DNA of 64,000 nucleotides from Marasmius tenuissimus (taxonomy: Eukaryota; Basidiomycota; Agaricomycetes; Agaricales; Marasmiaceae), in assembly GCA_029532415.1 (NCBI GenBank), contig JAQOTA010000047.1:806001-870000 (forward strand), given 5' to 3'. This document shows, piece after piece, positions 1 through 13,322 of this stretch (positions within the stretch are counted from its first letter, which is position 1; each line of letters begins with the position of its first letter). A program made the position numbers and the translations under genes. Under the pieces are notes generated by a model that searched no databases, had not been told where the DNA came from, and was given only the letters and a program-made list of their open reading frames with translations.

Positions 1-106
1 GCGACGGAATCGGCCCGTAAGTACTCGTTAGTGAGCAGAGAACTAGGGACTTACACCCTCCAGCTATCGCAGCGATGATGATGAGTATCTTGACGAGGTC
101 AATCAT
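1..106 (-). CDS. possible 5' end of a gene truncated by the left edge
   Basis: Reading leftwards, an ATG at 106 opens a short hydrophobic stretch (MIDLVKILIIIAAIAGG) that looks like a signal peptide or first membrane segment. It is followed at 56-55 by a GTGTAAG donor and, further left, by a CTCACTAAC branch-site-like sequence, so an exon-intron boundary is credible. Everything after that lies outside the window, so neither family nor function can be given. It could also be chance. Confidence 0.25.
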   Translation of the reverse strand, partial: MIDLVKILIIIAAIAGGCKSLVLCSLTSTYGPIPS

Positions 107-1486
107 TTCTGAGATGTTGAGAAATCCAGTGGGGGGCTACATGGATTGGGGCAACGCGTACTCGGCAGGCTTTTATGGGAGAGAGTTTTGAAACCGAGCA
201 GTCGAACCTTGACGTTTATGGAAACTCCGCGCTCTAAGCTGAACACAGGGAAGCACCGCTTGACTAAGTGCACCAGTGGGAAATTTTGACTCGGCTTTGA
301 CTCGTAATATCGAGCTAATGGGACCATAGCACAGGCACCTCGGGAATCGAACGTTCCTTCGGGCAATCGTTGAGAACTATAATTGAAACGTCGTTGCTAT
401 TGGGCGCCGGCATGACCACGGTGGTACTGGTTGAGAGCCACACTAGCCACACTGGCATACATACCTTTGAAATTTGGTGGAGCCTTGGATTCCCAGTCAG
501 GACTGCTGTTCTATAGTGCAGTGGTTTTAGGCGCGTTCAGATGTCCCAAATAGCATCATAGTGTGATCGATTTAGAGGCTGCTTGACTGCAAATTCGTGT
601 ATCGCGTCCGATAGGTAACCTACGTGGGTGGCGCTCCGAAACGTGCGCCTCCAGAGTCAAGAATTGAGAGAAAAACTGTAATTAAAGGATACTGTCTCAA
701 GAGTAGAATTTGAAATTTTTAAATAACAAAGCACGGGTGCGATCGCACCTTTTTTGAAAGCCGCCCACCTCTAGCTAATGTCCCCGGACTTGTAATACCT
801 ACAAACACCATTAATAGATATGTGTATATGCTTTTCGCAGCCCCCGAACTTGAGTAATCTCTGTACAGTGTAAATAGACGCAGAGTTGATTGATTTGGCA
901 GCAATGTGAACGGAAGGTCAAAGTCGGCAGTGAATCGAATCCCACCGTTTGAATGCGGCTGCATTTCTGCTCCCCGAGAAACATACTCTCAAAACGATAT
1001 CAGACAACGGTGCTGAAATCTGCAAGAAAATTGTGAGAGCTGTGAGGAGCTTGAACGAGGTTGGATTCGTTGAGGAGAGAAACAAAGGGAAACCTGTTGC
1101 CTGATTCAGATCGGCAAAGTCCAAACAAAACGCACGTGCGCCGCGAGCAGAAGCCCCTTTTTGGCGTGTGGAACTCTCTTTCAACCCAAACTACCGTCCC
1201 CAGCGACAAGCTCACGACCGGATCTTCTCTACCCTATTCATTCTCAACATACGCAAAATTCAACTGTAGTAGGCTCTTGAAGGCCTCCATGAACAACCCA
1301 TCAACAAGTCAAGGATGAGATCATAGAGCGGGTGGGGTCACAGGTTCGTCAATGAGTCCTTGAAACTGCTGAGTCGGTTCTGATTTGGTGTACATCACCT
1401 GCGTATATGACCATGCCTTCAGGTTTTCTCTTTCGACGTACACACAACTACTTGTAGCGACCGAGCTTGTGACCCTCTGTACCCCC
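107..1486. other. no supported gene
   Basis: Only short overlapping open frames on both strands, none with recognisable motifs or convincing splice sites. There is an A/T-rich patch around 670-730. I see no transposase, RNA gene or long repeat here. Confidence 0.4.
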
Positions 1487-2078
1487 TAGTGATGTGCGGG
1501 CTCGGGCTTGAGCCCTGGTGAGCCCAAGCCGAGCCCAGGGCTTGAAAAGCCTAGCCCAGCCCTGGTAGAGGGCTTTGGGAGGCTTAGGGCTTGGGCTCGA
1601 CATTTTGTAAGCCCAAGCCCTAGGCTCAAGCCCTCTCTCATCTTCGCCCGGCGAAAACAAGATGTACTCCGCATATTCCAGTCCTCCGAGCATTGTTAGT
1701 CCCGGTGTCAACACAATACTATATGATGTTAACAGTAAGCGATCCATTTGATTTTCACAGCTGAAATCGAGGTCACTACTCACTGAATTCAAGTTACCAG
1801 TTGCGGAAGACGTGTCGACTGCACTTCTCTGGACCAACATGCCTGATGGGGAATGGCGAGAAGGCACTCTGAGACAAATGCTACACTGGTTGAGATGTTC
1901 TACTTTCCGTACAGTGATAATATAAGAGGTTGGTATAAGCCCAGGCTCAGGCCCAAGCCCTAGGGCTTTGACCTCCAGCTTGGGCTCAAGGCTCGGGCTC
2001 GGATTTCGATGAGCCTAAGCCCTCAAAGCCGAGCCCAAGCCCGAGGCTTTGAGCCGAGCCCGAGCCCGCGCATCACTA
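1487..2078. mobile_element. hAT-like non-autonomous DNA transposon (MITE)
   Basis: The element begins TAGTGATGTGCGGGCTCGGG and ends with the inverse complement of TAGTGATGCGCGGGCTCGGG, a terminal inverted repeat of about 22 bp with one mismatch in its first 20. It is flanked by an imperfect 8-bp duplication (GTACCCCC on the left, GTACTACC on the right). Both ends carry about 100-180 bp of subterminal repeats built from GGGCTT, GGGCTC and AGCCCAAGCC words in both orientations; the centre (about 1660-1930) is unique sequence. TIR beginning with TAG, 8-bp target duplication and many subterminal motifs are typical of the hAT superfamily. No transposase is encoded: the open frames inside follow the repeat periodicity. 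A non-autonomous element is therefore the best call; the superfamily is inferred. Confidence 0.7.
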
Positions 2079-2303
2079 GTACTACCCCCTAAACCCTCTC
2101 AAGGATGTGTCTTGGCCGTGTATGCCAAGCAGCCAAGTGCTTCAATCACTGTGCCGGCTGTACAGAGGCGTGAAACCCGAGCGAAGAAAGGAGCGAAAAA
2201 CAAGGCTGGTTGATAGGTATGTTTGTCCCTCATACACATTGGTCGCTCTTGACTGACACTGCGCCAGTGGGCCGCCTATTAGATCCCATTAGTTTTAGCA
2301 ATG

Positions 2304-2422
2304 TTTTTAAATGCCCCATTCAAACACCCATCCAAACACCTCTTTTCAACGCCTCTTTCAAACACCTCTTTTAAAAGCTCTTTTAAATGCCCTTTTAAAC
2401 ACCCTATTTAAACACCCTCTTT
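2304..2422. repeat. degenerate tandem repeat, about 13-bp unit
   Basis: A run of imperfect copies of a unit close to CTTTTAAACACCC (variants AAATGCCC, AAACACCT, AACGCCTC) with strong pyrimidine/AT strand bias. It has no coding signature. It may be a minisatellite or the remnant of a mobile element, since TTTTAAAAGC-like words recur at about 2585-2640. Confidence 0.55.
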
Positions 2423-3795
2423 GCTACGAACTCCGAGTCCCCGTTTTACCTACTGGCTGCGAAGACCTCTACAGAGACCGCGACCTCCTTCTTCATGATT
2501 CTCGCCTTGCGTCCACCTCGTACTTATCTCATGTATCTCTGTGTGTAAGAGCTGGAAACGGTATAGAGGTTTAGGCGCTGGGCTTTTAAAAGCAGTGCTA
2601 TAGCAAAAGTGCTTTATTATTTAAAAGTTTTATATTATATCCCTGACTGTCTTCCAAGGGGTCCATTTGGAGGAACAACCAGATTTTCGGTACGACTCCG
2701 AGTTTTGAAGATGCCGTGCCAGTAGTTTGGGGCAGTGGCCCTGTCCCTATAGATTTTTCCAATATGCTCGTGTACTTTGGCCAGGGGGTGGCAAGCAGGG
2801 CTTCCGCTTCTCGGATAGGTATGGAACGCAGGGAACGATCATGAAGGTTTGGAAGAAGGTTGCTCGGAAGACTGGCCAGGACCACGCGGACAGTCCGGAA
2901 GTTACCGACAGCCACGGCTTTTCTCCAGGACGAGGATTCATTCTCAGTCTTCCTTTCTAGGGTTCAAACTTCACGGCCACAGTGCTCATAATTTACGACA
3001 TTTCAGAATTCACTCAATCTCCCTGGGTTGCCGTCGAGTTCACGCGTTCTCGCCACCTTGATTGCCGTAGTCTCTCCCACACAAAATACCAGTGCTAGAA
3101 GAACACACCCAGACCACAATTCGGGAGCGCAACCGGTGCTAAAAGCCGGTATCCAGACGTCGCTGATCTCGCTGGTCCCTTCTGTATTCCGATCCGAAAT
3201 CGAGAGGTACGTATGTACTATCAAAACTCCGCAGATCTGTGGGGGAACGTCCCTGAATCCGTCGGAGCCAAGTAGGGCAGGGAGGTGGCGCACTTTCCGT
3301 CTGTCAACTTGGCCACAAGAGCGATAAGAAATGATTCGTAGGGACAAAATAGGATATTCCGGGATTACCGCAGTACTTTGGGCTCTCGGTTACGATGGTT
3401 GAACAGCACGACACCGATTCCAAGTATCCTCAGCTCTCCTCAAGGAGCTGCGTTGCTGAAACACAAGGCTGTCCTTTGAGTGGAGTTACGACGAGTATCG
3501 AGACTTTGTCTGGTGGGGAAATTTGCCAATTGGGGATCAGCTTGGAGCGGTATCGGGGGCTTCGGATGGTGGAATGTAACCATATTCTCGAGGGATTGAG
3601 GCGATGGTGCATGGTGCATGAGTAATGAATCATAATGCCCTAAACATCAAGACCCTTAGCCGTTCCAGGCCCATTCGCAGTCTCTGAGTATCCATGAAGG
3701 TGGGCTGTATACATAGATCCCACTGCCGATATACTACAGTTGTGAAATTCTGTCTTCAAGCCAAGCCTCCAATTCCCATGAAACGGCTGCCCTGT
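2423..3795. other. no supported gene
   Basis: Open frames of up to about 115 codons exist on both strands (around 2600-2960 and 3003-3347), but they overlap each other and show no motif, signal peptide or consistent splice structure. The part nearest 3795 probably holds the 3' UTR of the PP2C gene. Confidence 0.35.
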
Positions 3796-5404
3796 TCATA
3801 GGCTCAGCCCTTGTACAATGACCGTCGTGTCGTCCATCCACTTATTCTCCATCTCAACCGTGATCATCCTCGACATCTCATCTAAATCGTTTTGACCGCC
3901 ACCCAAGCCGTTGTAGATCAATCGAAGGGAAAGATTGGCTTCAACGTCTGTCGCCTTGCTAGGAGGCAGAGGTACTAGACTCTCCTCCCCTACCATCCGG
4001 ATCCAAGGATCAGCCATCCCAGCCATATCCAACTCCGAATCTCCACGTTTGTCTGACCCGTACAGGTCCAGAAGACCGTCGGAGCAAAGGATCAAGCATG
4101 CTAAAATTCATACAGTTGAAATTCAAAAAGCAAGAGCAAAACTCGACTGCATGGTACGTACCGTGTGTTGCGCCTTCGTCCGTTAGGTTCAGGTGAACGA
4201 TATCAGGTACACTGGAAAGGTAAGGGGGCGTAATATTACGAGTCACGACCTTCATAACCTTTGCTAGCTCCTCCGGACCCTGCCGGAAGCCTCCCTCGAC
4301 ATTACTGAAGACGCGGGAGGTGTAAACGGCCGGAACCTTGAACATATGGTCTCCAATTGCTATCAATAATTATCAGAGACTGTTCAGTCCGGGCGAGGAA
4401 AAAGTGGATCTCACCTCGAGTAACTGCGATAACACCTAACACCCTCCCATCAGCGATCACCAAGTCCTCCCCGGGATGTTCCCTACAAATCCTCTGAATT
4501 TCGGTGGCTTCGTTCGCGTTGTGATTGAAACTGAGAGGTTTGGTTACCCATTCTCCCGAGTGGGTCTTGATACCAATGACTGTAGTGGTGTCACTGACTT
4601 TGGGCACTACTGATAGAACAACGCGAGCTACTCACCTGCCTGAGAATCGCCTACTGTAGCCGTCCACACATCGCCGTGGGGGCTAATAAGGGCAATGATC
4701 ACGGTCGTTCCGCGCATACTCCTCGCGACCTTCGTAAAGTTCGCACCTCCCTTGTCCTTGTCATTGACGATCCTCTGGATCTCCTCACTACTGAGACCCT
4801 CGATAAACTTTTCCGACGGGAACAGAGACTGTAGATCCTTCGTGATGGAGTCGTCTAGATCGGTTATCGCAGACGCGAGTAGGTTCTTGACGGCGTCTGA
4901 ATCCGAACTCGAGGAGGGAGTAGATCCCTCAGCCTTAGCAGCGACGAGATCGGTCAACCGTTCGCGGACGAGAGAAGGGAGCGTCTGAGAGGCGAACTCG
5001 ACAGTTTCGTTTCCATTAGCATGACCTATTAAGGATTCATACTATGTCAGCATGGAATAATTTCGAAGCTTGAAGTCTCAATTTCGCCAAGACAAGAAAG
5101 GAGAAATTCTCCGCTCACCATCGAAAACGGCTCTAAACCTCCAAAGTTCCCCTTTCACATCCCAGTCTTCGACGACCGCAACGTCTTGGTTGCCAATTCC
5201 ATTCTCGGGAGCTTCGTTGGGCTGGAAAGACGCGACGTGGACGGTTCCTGTGCTTTGCGAAGTAAGAGCGATCCGAGAAATCTCCGTCGATAGTTGTGGC
5301 TCGGATAAGAGGGTGTAATTCCATGGACCGGCGCCAGGCTGGCCCATATCAGTCTCTTTGGGGAGACCGGACCATTTGGAAGACTGATTAGGAATCTTGG
5401 CCAT
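3796..5404 (-). CDS. PP2C-type (PPM family) serine/threonine phosphatase
   Basis: Five exons (5404-5119, 5025-4636, 4579-4415, 4359-4162, 4100-3796) sum to 1,344 nt, a 447-residue protein with all junction phases consistent. PP2C motifs appear in order: NQDVAVVED, AVFDGHAN (metal-binding Asp and Gly, Asp-Gly split by intron 1), RGTTVIIALI, ATVGDSQAVIG, LSFNHNAN, VTRAIGDHMFK, LILCSDGLLDL and MDDTTVIVQ. Members are Mg/Mn-dependent protein phosphatases with two metal ions held by these Asp residues. The VTRAIGDHMFK block resembles pyruvate dehydrogenase phosphatase-type enzymes, but I see no clear mitochondrial presequence, so substrate and compartment stay open. The usual HxG after FDG is HAN here. 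The start is the first ATG upstream of the conserved domain. Confidence 0.92.
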
Positions 5405-6038
5405 ATCCGATGTTGATGTGGGTTCGATCGACCAAATCGTTGCCAGTATTTATACCGTGAGGTTCAAGGAAAAGGATACAGTGTATTCGAGGGTCTAGGG
5501 TTCGAAAGTTGTGGTAAAGGGTTGTCTGAGGCGATTCCTGGTGATGATATAGGAGTTTGATATTTTTCCGAATGCAGGATTCTTGTAAACACAACTCAGT
5601 AAATCTGGGCAGAGGGCGAACCAGGGGAAATGATGGTTACTGTTCAAGAAGTGACCATCAGAAGTGTGAAACCGTCAGAGAGGCTTGTTGGGATTGGAAC
5701 ACGAGGACAAATTACGGGACTACTAATACACCGTATAGTCAGAACTCGGTGAAAGGATAGTTGCACCTGACGGTATGGAAGACGCCATATTCTATTCGCT
5801 GATCCCGCTGCCTGTCGACAAAAGGGCGCAGATTAGTAGCAGAGCTTGACAGTGGTAGTTTAAAGCGGCCGATATTCGAATATTAAATCAGGCGTAGCGG
5901 GAGGAGACCGCAAAGTCAACGTCAAGTGATAACCATAAAGATAACGATAGATAGAATACAGGGCGTTGTTACACCTTTTTGAACATTTTATCCCTATATT
6001 CAAAGCCAAGTGAGAAACAGAACCTCCAAATAGATTGA
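5405..6038. other. intergenic region between the PP2C and ADE8 genes
   Basis: Holds the promoter and 5' UTR of the PP2C gene (near 5405) and the 3' UTR of ADE8 (near 6038). The short frame at 5557-5760 has no family features and I do not call it a gene. Confidence 0.5.
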
Positions 6039-6744
6039 CTAGCGCACCTGCAAAGGCTTCACTTCATCCAATGCTTTCTTCGTCGCCTGCACGATGATCT
6101 CCCATTCCACGCTGTGAAGCCTCTGTGCGAACGTCTCCAGAGGTTCACCTTTCTCTATCGGCACCTCTCTGATGATCAAAGGCTCTCCTCGATCGACCTC
6201 TTTGACGACTCTGTGCACCATAACTCCCGAATTCGATATCTCTCCCTTCTGCGAGGCCTCGTACGCTCGTTCGATAGCGTTCGCACCGTCAAACGCGCCA
6301 GGCAGAGCAGGGTGCAGGTTGATCACAGGAACAGCTGGTTCTTGACCATTCGTAAGATCAAGGAAACCTTCTCCAAAGACATGCATCCACCCAGCAAGGA
6401 CTACAATATCAGGTTTCTCCTTCAAAACGATCTTCGCGACCTCTACATCGTAATCATCGCGAGTTTTGCCTGGGTTGGCCTTCAAGTACGGTTGTAACGC
6501 GAGATAGGCTGTCGGAATTGGAGGGTTTGCTTGCTGTGCTCTTGTCAGACCATAAGCCGCCTTTCGATTGGAGAGAACAAGAGATATATGGGTTTGAGGA
6601 AGAGATTCGGTGTTCTGAGCATCGATCAGAGCCTGTAGGTTTGTTCCTAAACATTCATAAACCAGAGAGAAATAGTAATGACTGAGAACTGGAATACTTA
6701 CCTGATCCAGATATTAGAACGACAATTCTTCGGTGAGTGCTCAT
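6039..6744 (-). CDS. ADE8: phosphoribosylglycinamide formyltransferase (GART, purine synthesis)
   Basis: Two exons (6744-6702 and 6646-6039) give 651 nt and 216 residues, the usual length of the monofunctional fungal enzyme. It transfers a formyl group from 10-formyl-tetrahydrofolate to glycinamide ribonucleotide in de novo purine synthesis, in the cytosol. Visible features: the N-terminal phosphate-binding segment ISGSGTNLQALIDA (the intron falls inside SGSG|T), the catalytic NLHPALPG with Asn124 and His126, and the HRVVKEVDRG segment with the catalytic Asp near 166. These match the Asn-His-Asp triad of PurN. The start gives MSTHRRIVVLISGSG, a normal N terminus for the family. Confidence 0.93.
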
Positions 6745-7550
6745 GGCAGAAATTAGAAAGGATGAAGAGGATTCATGTCCGAGAAAAATGCAGATGTAAT
6801 TTTCCAGGAAGGCAAATCAGGGCAAATCGCGGTCACGACCTTTGACTAGCTCTCTCTCACGCACCACCATCACCATCATCATCATGCTTGCAAAGTGAGA
6901 TATCCGTCCCTTACACGGGTGCGTCGGATGCAAGGAAAATGCTGCATGGGACCGCTTATATGTTGAGTTCATATGGACATAGTGAATTTTCATCTCGACT
7001 GGACTTGATATGCGTGTCTTTACTCATTTTTCTCGAGTTCATCCTCGTTGTAGTGGTTATGACATACAGAATGGGCTAGAACCATACTAGATACCCACAC
7101 ATCGGCTCGTTAAACATGAAGGAGCCATCCAAGCTTCTTGGCGCGGAACTCTAGCAGGGAACATTTGAGACCGGTTCATAAATGGCCTCGAAGGTGAGTA
7201 GAGCCGTCCACGACACTGAGCCTTTCCAAAACTGAGAAAGACCCTCCAGGAGCACAAACAATCCTCCCGAACCGTCGTCGTTATTCTGATATCGATCTTT
7301 CTGAGGCTCTGGGACGCTCATGGCACCGGCGATGAGGTCAAAATCATAATGCAACACGCCGACTGGCCGACACGGCAATAACCTGCAATGACCACCCCAG
7401 AAAGCAGGTGTTATGAAATTCATCAACTCTTGGCTCCACTCGTTTCCGAGTCCGATGTCGACGCAGGTAATTGGGATTCGGAATAAAACTGGGATGGGGT
7501 TTTCTGCGTTTTGTTGACCTGACTTTTGACCCCCCTACCATCACCACCCC
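6745..7550. promoter_or_regulatory. divergent intergenic region, ADE8 (-) and EFM5 (+)
   Basis: About 800 bp separates the two start codons, so both promoters must lie here. A short CAY/CAT triplet run (caccaccatcaccatcatc) sits near 6862-6890. Short open frames on the minus strand (7151-7547) overlap in different frames and lack features. No regulatory motif can be assigned with confidence. Confidence 0.4.
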
Positions 7551-8545
7551 ATGCTCGAAGGACCAGAATCCCCAGCCTCCACCTTTTCAGTGCTCTCCGG
7601 CTCTCCTCCGGCTTTGGATCTCAGCACACTCTCGATCTTGAACTCGTTTCTTTCGTCCAGGGACCAAGAGAGAACGCTCTTCAACCAGCTTGCCGAACAA
7701 ACAGTAGCGACACATGGACTGGGGATTGAGGTATCGCCTGAAGACGTTGACGACGAGGATATCGTCAACCCGATGATCAGTGTAGACGAGTACCGTGCAG
7801 CATTCGGAGAAGACTGGCAGCTCAGTCAATTCTGGTGAGATCCATTCTCCGGTGGATTTCTTTGATCTCGGAGGGCCCTTGGGCAAGCATTCTCTCTTTT
7901 TCAGGACTCTGTGTTGTTCTGACCAAAGCGTGGATTTAAACTGACAGGTACTCGACAACGTTTGCGACCCAACTGGCGCGTTCAATCCGGTCTATTTGTA
8001 AACCCTCGAACAGAGTGGCGTTTCTCTGTTCTCCGACGGCTTTTGTGGCGTTCCAGCATGAGTACTCGTGGAAGAAGGCACACCTTCTCGAGTTCGACTC
8101 GCGGTTCTCCGTTCTCGACCCCAAGCGATTCGTTCACTACGACCTGGACGAGCCTGATGTATTCCCTGAAGGTCTGAGGGGCGCTGTGGACATCGCTGTT
8201 GTCGATCCGCCATTTTTAAACGAGGTAGGCCGTTTCGTCAGTCTCGTCCCTCGTCGGGGAAATCGTATTGACCAAGATCCCATCTAGATCACGAACAAGA
8301 AGATAGCCACTACTTTGCGACAGATTCTCAATCCTGACCGAGGGAAGCTGATCATCTTGACCTCCACCTCCGTCGAGGACGTGTTGAAGAGTGTGTACAC
8401 TGAGCCTCCCCTCGGGCCTCTACGCAAGGCAATCATGGACGTGGAGCACGGGCAGCTCGCAAACGACTTCGCCTGCTGGAGCTCATGGGATGGTGCGGGA
8501 ACGTTTGGTGCGACGGATCCGACGGACACTTTGCCAGCCTCATAA
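7551..8545 (+). CDS. EFM5: eEF1A N-lysine methyltransferase, Efm5/EEF1AKMT1 family
   Basis: Three exons (7551-7834, 7948-8224, 8288-8545) sum to 819 nt and 272 residues. The protein is an N6-adenine-methyltransferase-like fold enzyme that trimethylates a lysine of translation elongation factor 1A using S-adenosylmethionine. Family signatures: DWQLSQFWYS (completed across intron 1), the SAM-binding region VAFLCSPTAFVAF, FSVLDPKRFVHYDLDEPD, and the catalytic DPPF motif at about 181-184 in VDIAVVDPPFLNE, followed by a lysine helix after intron 2. The N terminus (about 85 residues) is somewhat longer than in yeast Efm5. It is divergent from ADE8 and convergent with the MYST gene, only about 145 bp away. 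Confidence 0.88.
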
Positions 8546-8691
8546 CGACCAGAAATTCGATACTGGTATAGACTACAAGCGTCGATTGATTGAAGTGTAA
8601 TAGACCACACGACGTGTACATTTAGGCGCAAAAAGATTAGCTAGAATGTCAAGAACAAGTGCTATAGACGGATACCAGCCACACAGGCCAC

Positions 8692-11062
<2,371 letters not shown>

Positions 11063-13157
11063 TTGTTGTGTGTGGCGGCAATTCGCCTTTCTTTCCTACC
11101 ACGATTTGAGAGCCTCAATCTCGATAACTTCAACTCAAAAAGGAATTTGTGATGCACCATCTGGGTTATCACAAGAATCAAAGAGATTACTTGCTCCTGA
11201 GTGAGTCTGGTTTCCCACACATCCGACAACTGCGATCATTACAGTCATCGAAGCTTCTTAACTTGGCTCTCCTTGAAACCCGTTTCTAGCCCAGGCACGA
11301 CCAAATATACATTACAGCTCCCTTGGGAAGACAAGGCAAGCTTTCCATCGACTGCTACAGTGCTTACAAGCCGGACCAATGGGCACTTGAATGTAGATCA
11401 CGATAACAGGAGAGTGTAGAAGCCATCATGCATGGTAGCATTTCGATATCTCTGCCTGGAGTTTGCTGCGCTCTTTTGTGTGGCGATACATTTCGAACTT
11501 CATTCTTGATGCGTCAGTGGCCTTTGAGGCCCGGGATTCTTCTGTTACACCTCTCAAACAGCGGCTGGAATTCAAGATGGACGAATCCCGTAGTCGACGG
11601 CGTGCCCTGTTATATGCAACACTTTGGGCTTTTCGAGAACAGTAGATGACCCTTGAATCATTCAAGGTCTTGGAGCAGCGCTCAACGCGACTGACACACG
11701 ACTTGCATATCGTTACGATACTTCACTCGTATCCACCGATTCTCGTGGAATGACTGGTGAGTCGTTCTTTCGGTGTTCGAATGGGTGAGGTTGGGAAGCA
11801 ACGGTGAGTGCGCCTGATAACAGTCCGAAAACTCCTCAGCATCCCTCAATTACCAGTCGTACCCCACACGGAAGACGATGTAGCTATAACAACTTAAAGC
11901 CACATGAAAGTCTTTTTCGCGTTACAGGCGACTCTTTTCTCGTGTGTCATCTCGAAGTGTTTACTCCTTGAATGGACTGTGTCGTCCAAATCTCAGGGCC
12001 TCCCTGTTCCTGCTTTGGAATACTTTTTAGAACACCGCGATTTCCGTAGCCGTGGCGTGTCCATACTTGTGGCTCCCAGACGCGCTATCTGCGCTATTCA
12101 TTGTACACCTTCAGGGCCGCACCCCACAGCTAAGGGAGTGGTTCCAGACCTATCTGGTTAAATCTTCTTTCGGAGCCGTACTTCGCTTGACGAAAATCTG
12201 GGTGACGTCTCTTCGACAGCTCCCGTTGTTTCCGTTTTATGCTGAATGCCGAGACCCACCTCTTCCGACCTTCCCGCACTAAACGCCGCTTCGCCTCGTG
12301 AGGACAGTTCTAACACTACCAGTGCGTTTGCCATGAACGATAACGGAGGTGATCAAGGAGGTTTTGCAATGGCGTACTATCTCGGCGCGCTGGAGGTGCG
12401 TTTTCACTCTCAATAATGCCTTACTCGTTCACCCAGACCCCCATTGCGCTGGATGAAAATACTGGCCCAGACGGAACCTGAAAATTGAGGGGCACGCATA
12501 CGAAGTGCCTTGGAGTAGCTTTGGCCTGCTCGGCGAGGACTCGGGGCTTCTCCGAGAAATATACCGATGAGACCCCTCTTACGACCGCTTTGGTCGTCAT
12601 CATTCGCGGGAACTCCGACCCCGTCGTCCAGGTTCTTCTGCTATGTACTAATCTGTCCCGACCATCCGATAATGTACACAACCATTCTATTGTGGCTCGG
12701 TCCCTCTCGTGAAACCGCTGTTGTCCAAGTAGCGACTCTGTCATGTTAACTACCGGGAAAATCATTTTCCTGGGCCTTCCATTCCATTGTTTCGGAGTCC
12801 AACCTTCTGGTCAGGATGATAGGAGGAACGGCACATCAAATATGGTATCTTCGGGAGTTGCACGATGCCAAATATACCGTAGGACCAAAGGGATGGGATG
12901 TCGTTGCACCTACATATCACTTGCAAGTCAATTGTCAATATCACGTCGCACCGACTATCAGCGGGGGTTGCTCAGGAGTCACGGACGCTCGAGCAACGAT
13001 CATTTCGCAATGGCCGGCCTGGGATGAAGGAGGATGGTAGTTTTTAGGTGTGTGCCTATGACTCCGAGGCGAGACTCACCTGCCAGGCTTGACAGCCGCG
13101 GCGCTGCACCGCCGCCGAGTGCCCTTTTGAATTCGCCTTCTCTTCCTCATGCTGGGT
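11063..13157. other. no confident gene; fragmentary open frames
   Basis: Several short plus-strand frames occur (for example 11463-11645, 11904-12161, 12251-12420, 12485-12712), some flanked by plausible GT-AG signals such as GGTGAGTCG near 11757. They do not join into a protein I can recognise. The segment beginning ATGCCGAGACCCACC at about 12248 is open for some 50 codons and then hits stops in all frames. This may be a decayed gene or an unrecognised multi-exon gene. Confidence 0.3.
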
Positions 13158-13322
13158 GTCCACGGCCCTCATCCCTGCAAATTCAAGTAGACAACCCATT
13201 TTGTAACTTTTGTGGGAGTGAACATGTCTTTCGTGGATCGTAGATTATCACGAAGAAAGTAAAAAACCCGCTGAGTTGCCAAATCCAACCAGTCCAAATC
13301 AATCCCCCCGCACGACCTCAAC
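13158..13322 (+). promoter_or_regulatory. conserved upstream block of 7-TM copy A
   Basis: The roughly 165 bp before the start share colinear words with the regions before the other three copies: CACGGYCCTCRTCCCTG, AATTCAAG, a TTTTGTGGGAGTGAACATG-like block, a CGWGGATCGTAGAT-like block, and AACCCGCYGAGTTG just upstream of the ATG. Conservation across four paralogues in both orientations suggests either a promoter/5' UTR copied with the gene or retained function. Confidence 0.6.

Noticed and set aside
1448..1867. 139-codon frame inside the MITE
   Set aside because: Its residues repeat with the GGGCTT/AGCCC unit and it crosses the element boundary, so it is a by-product of the repeat.
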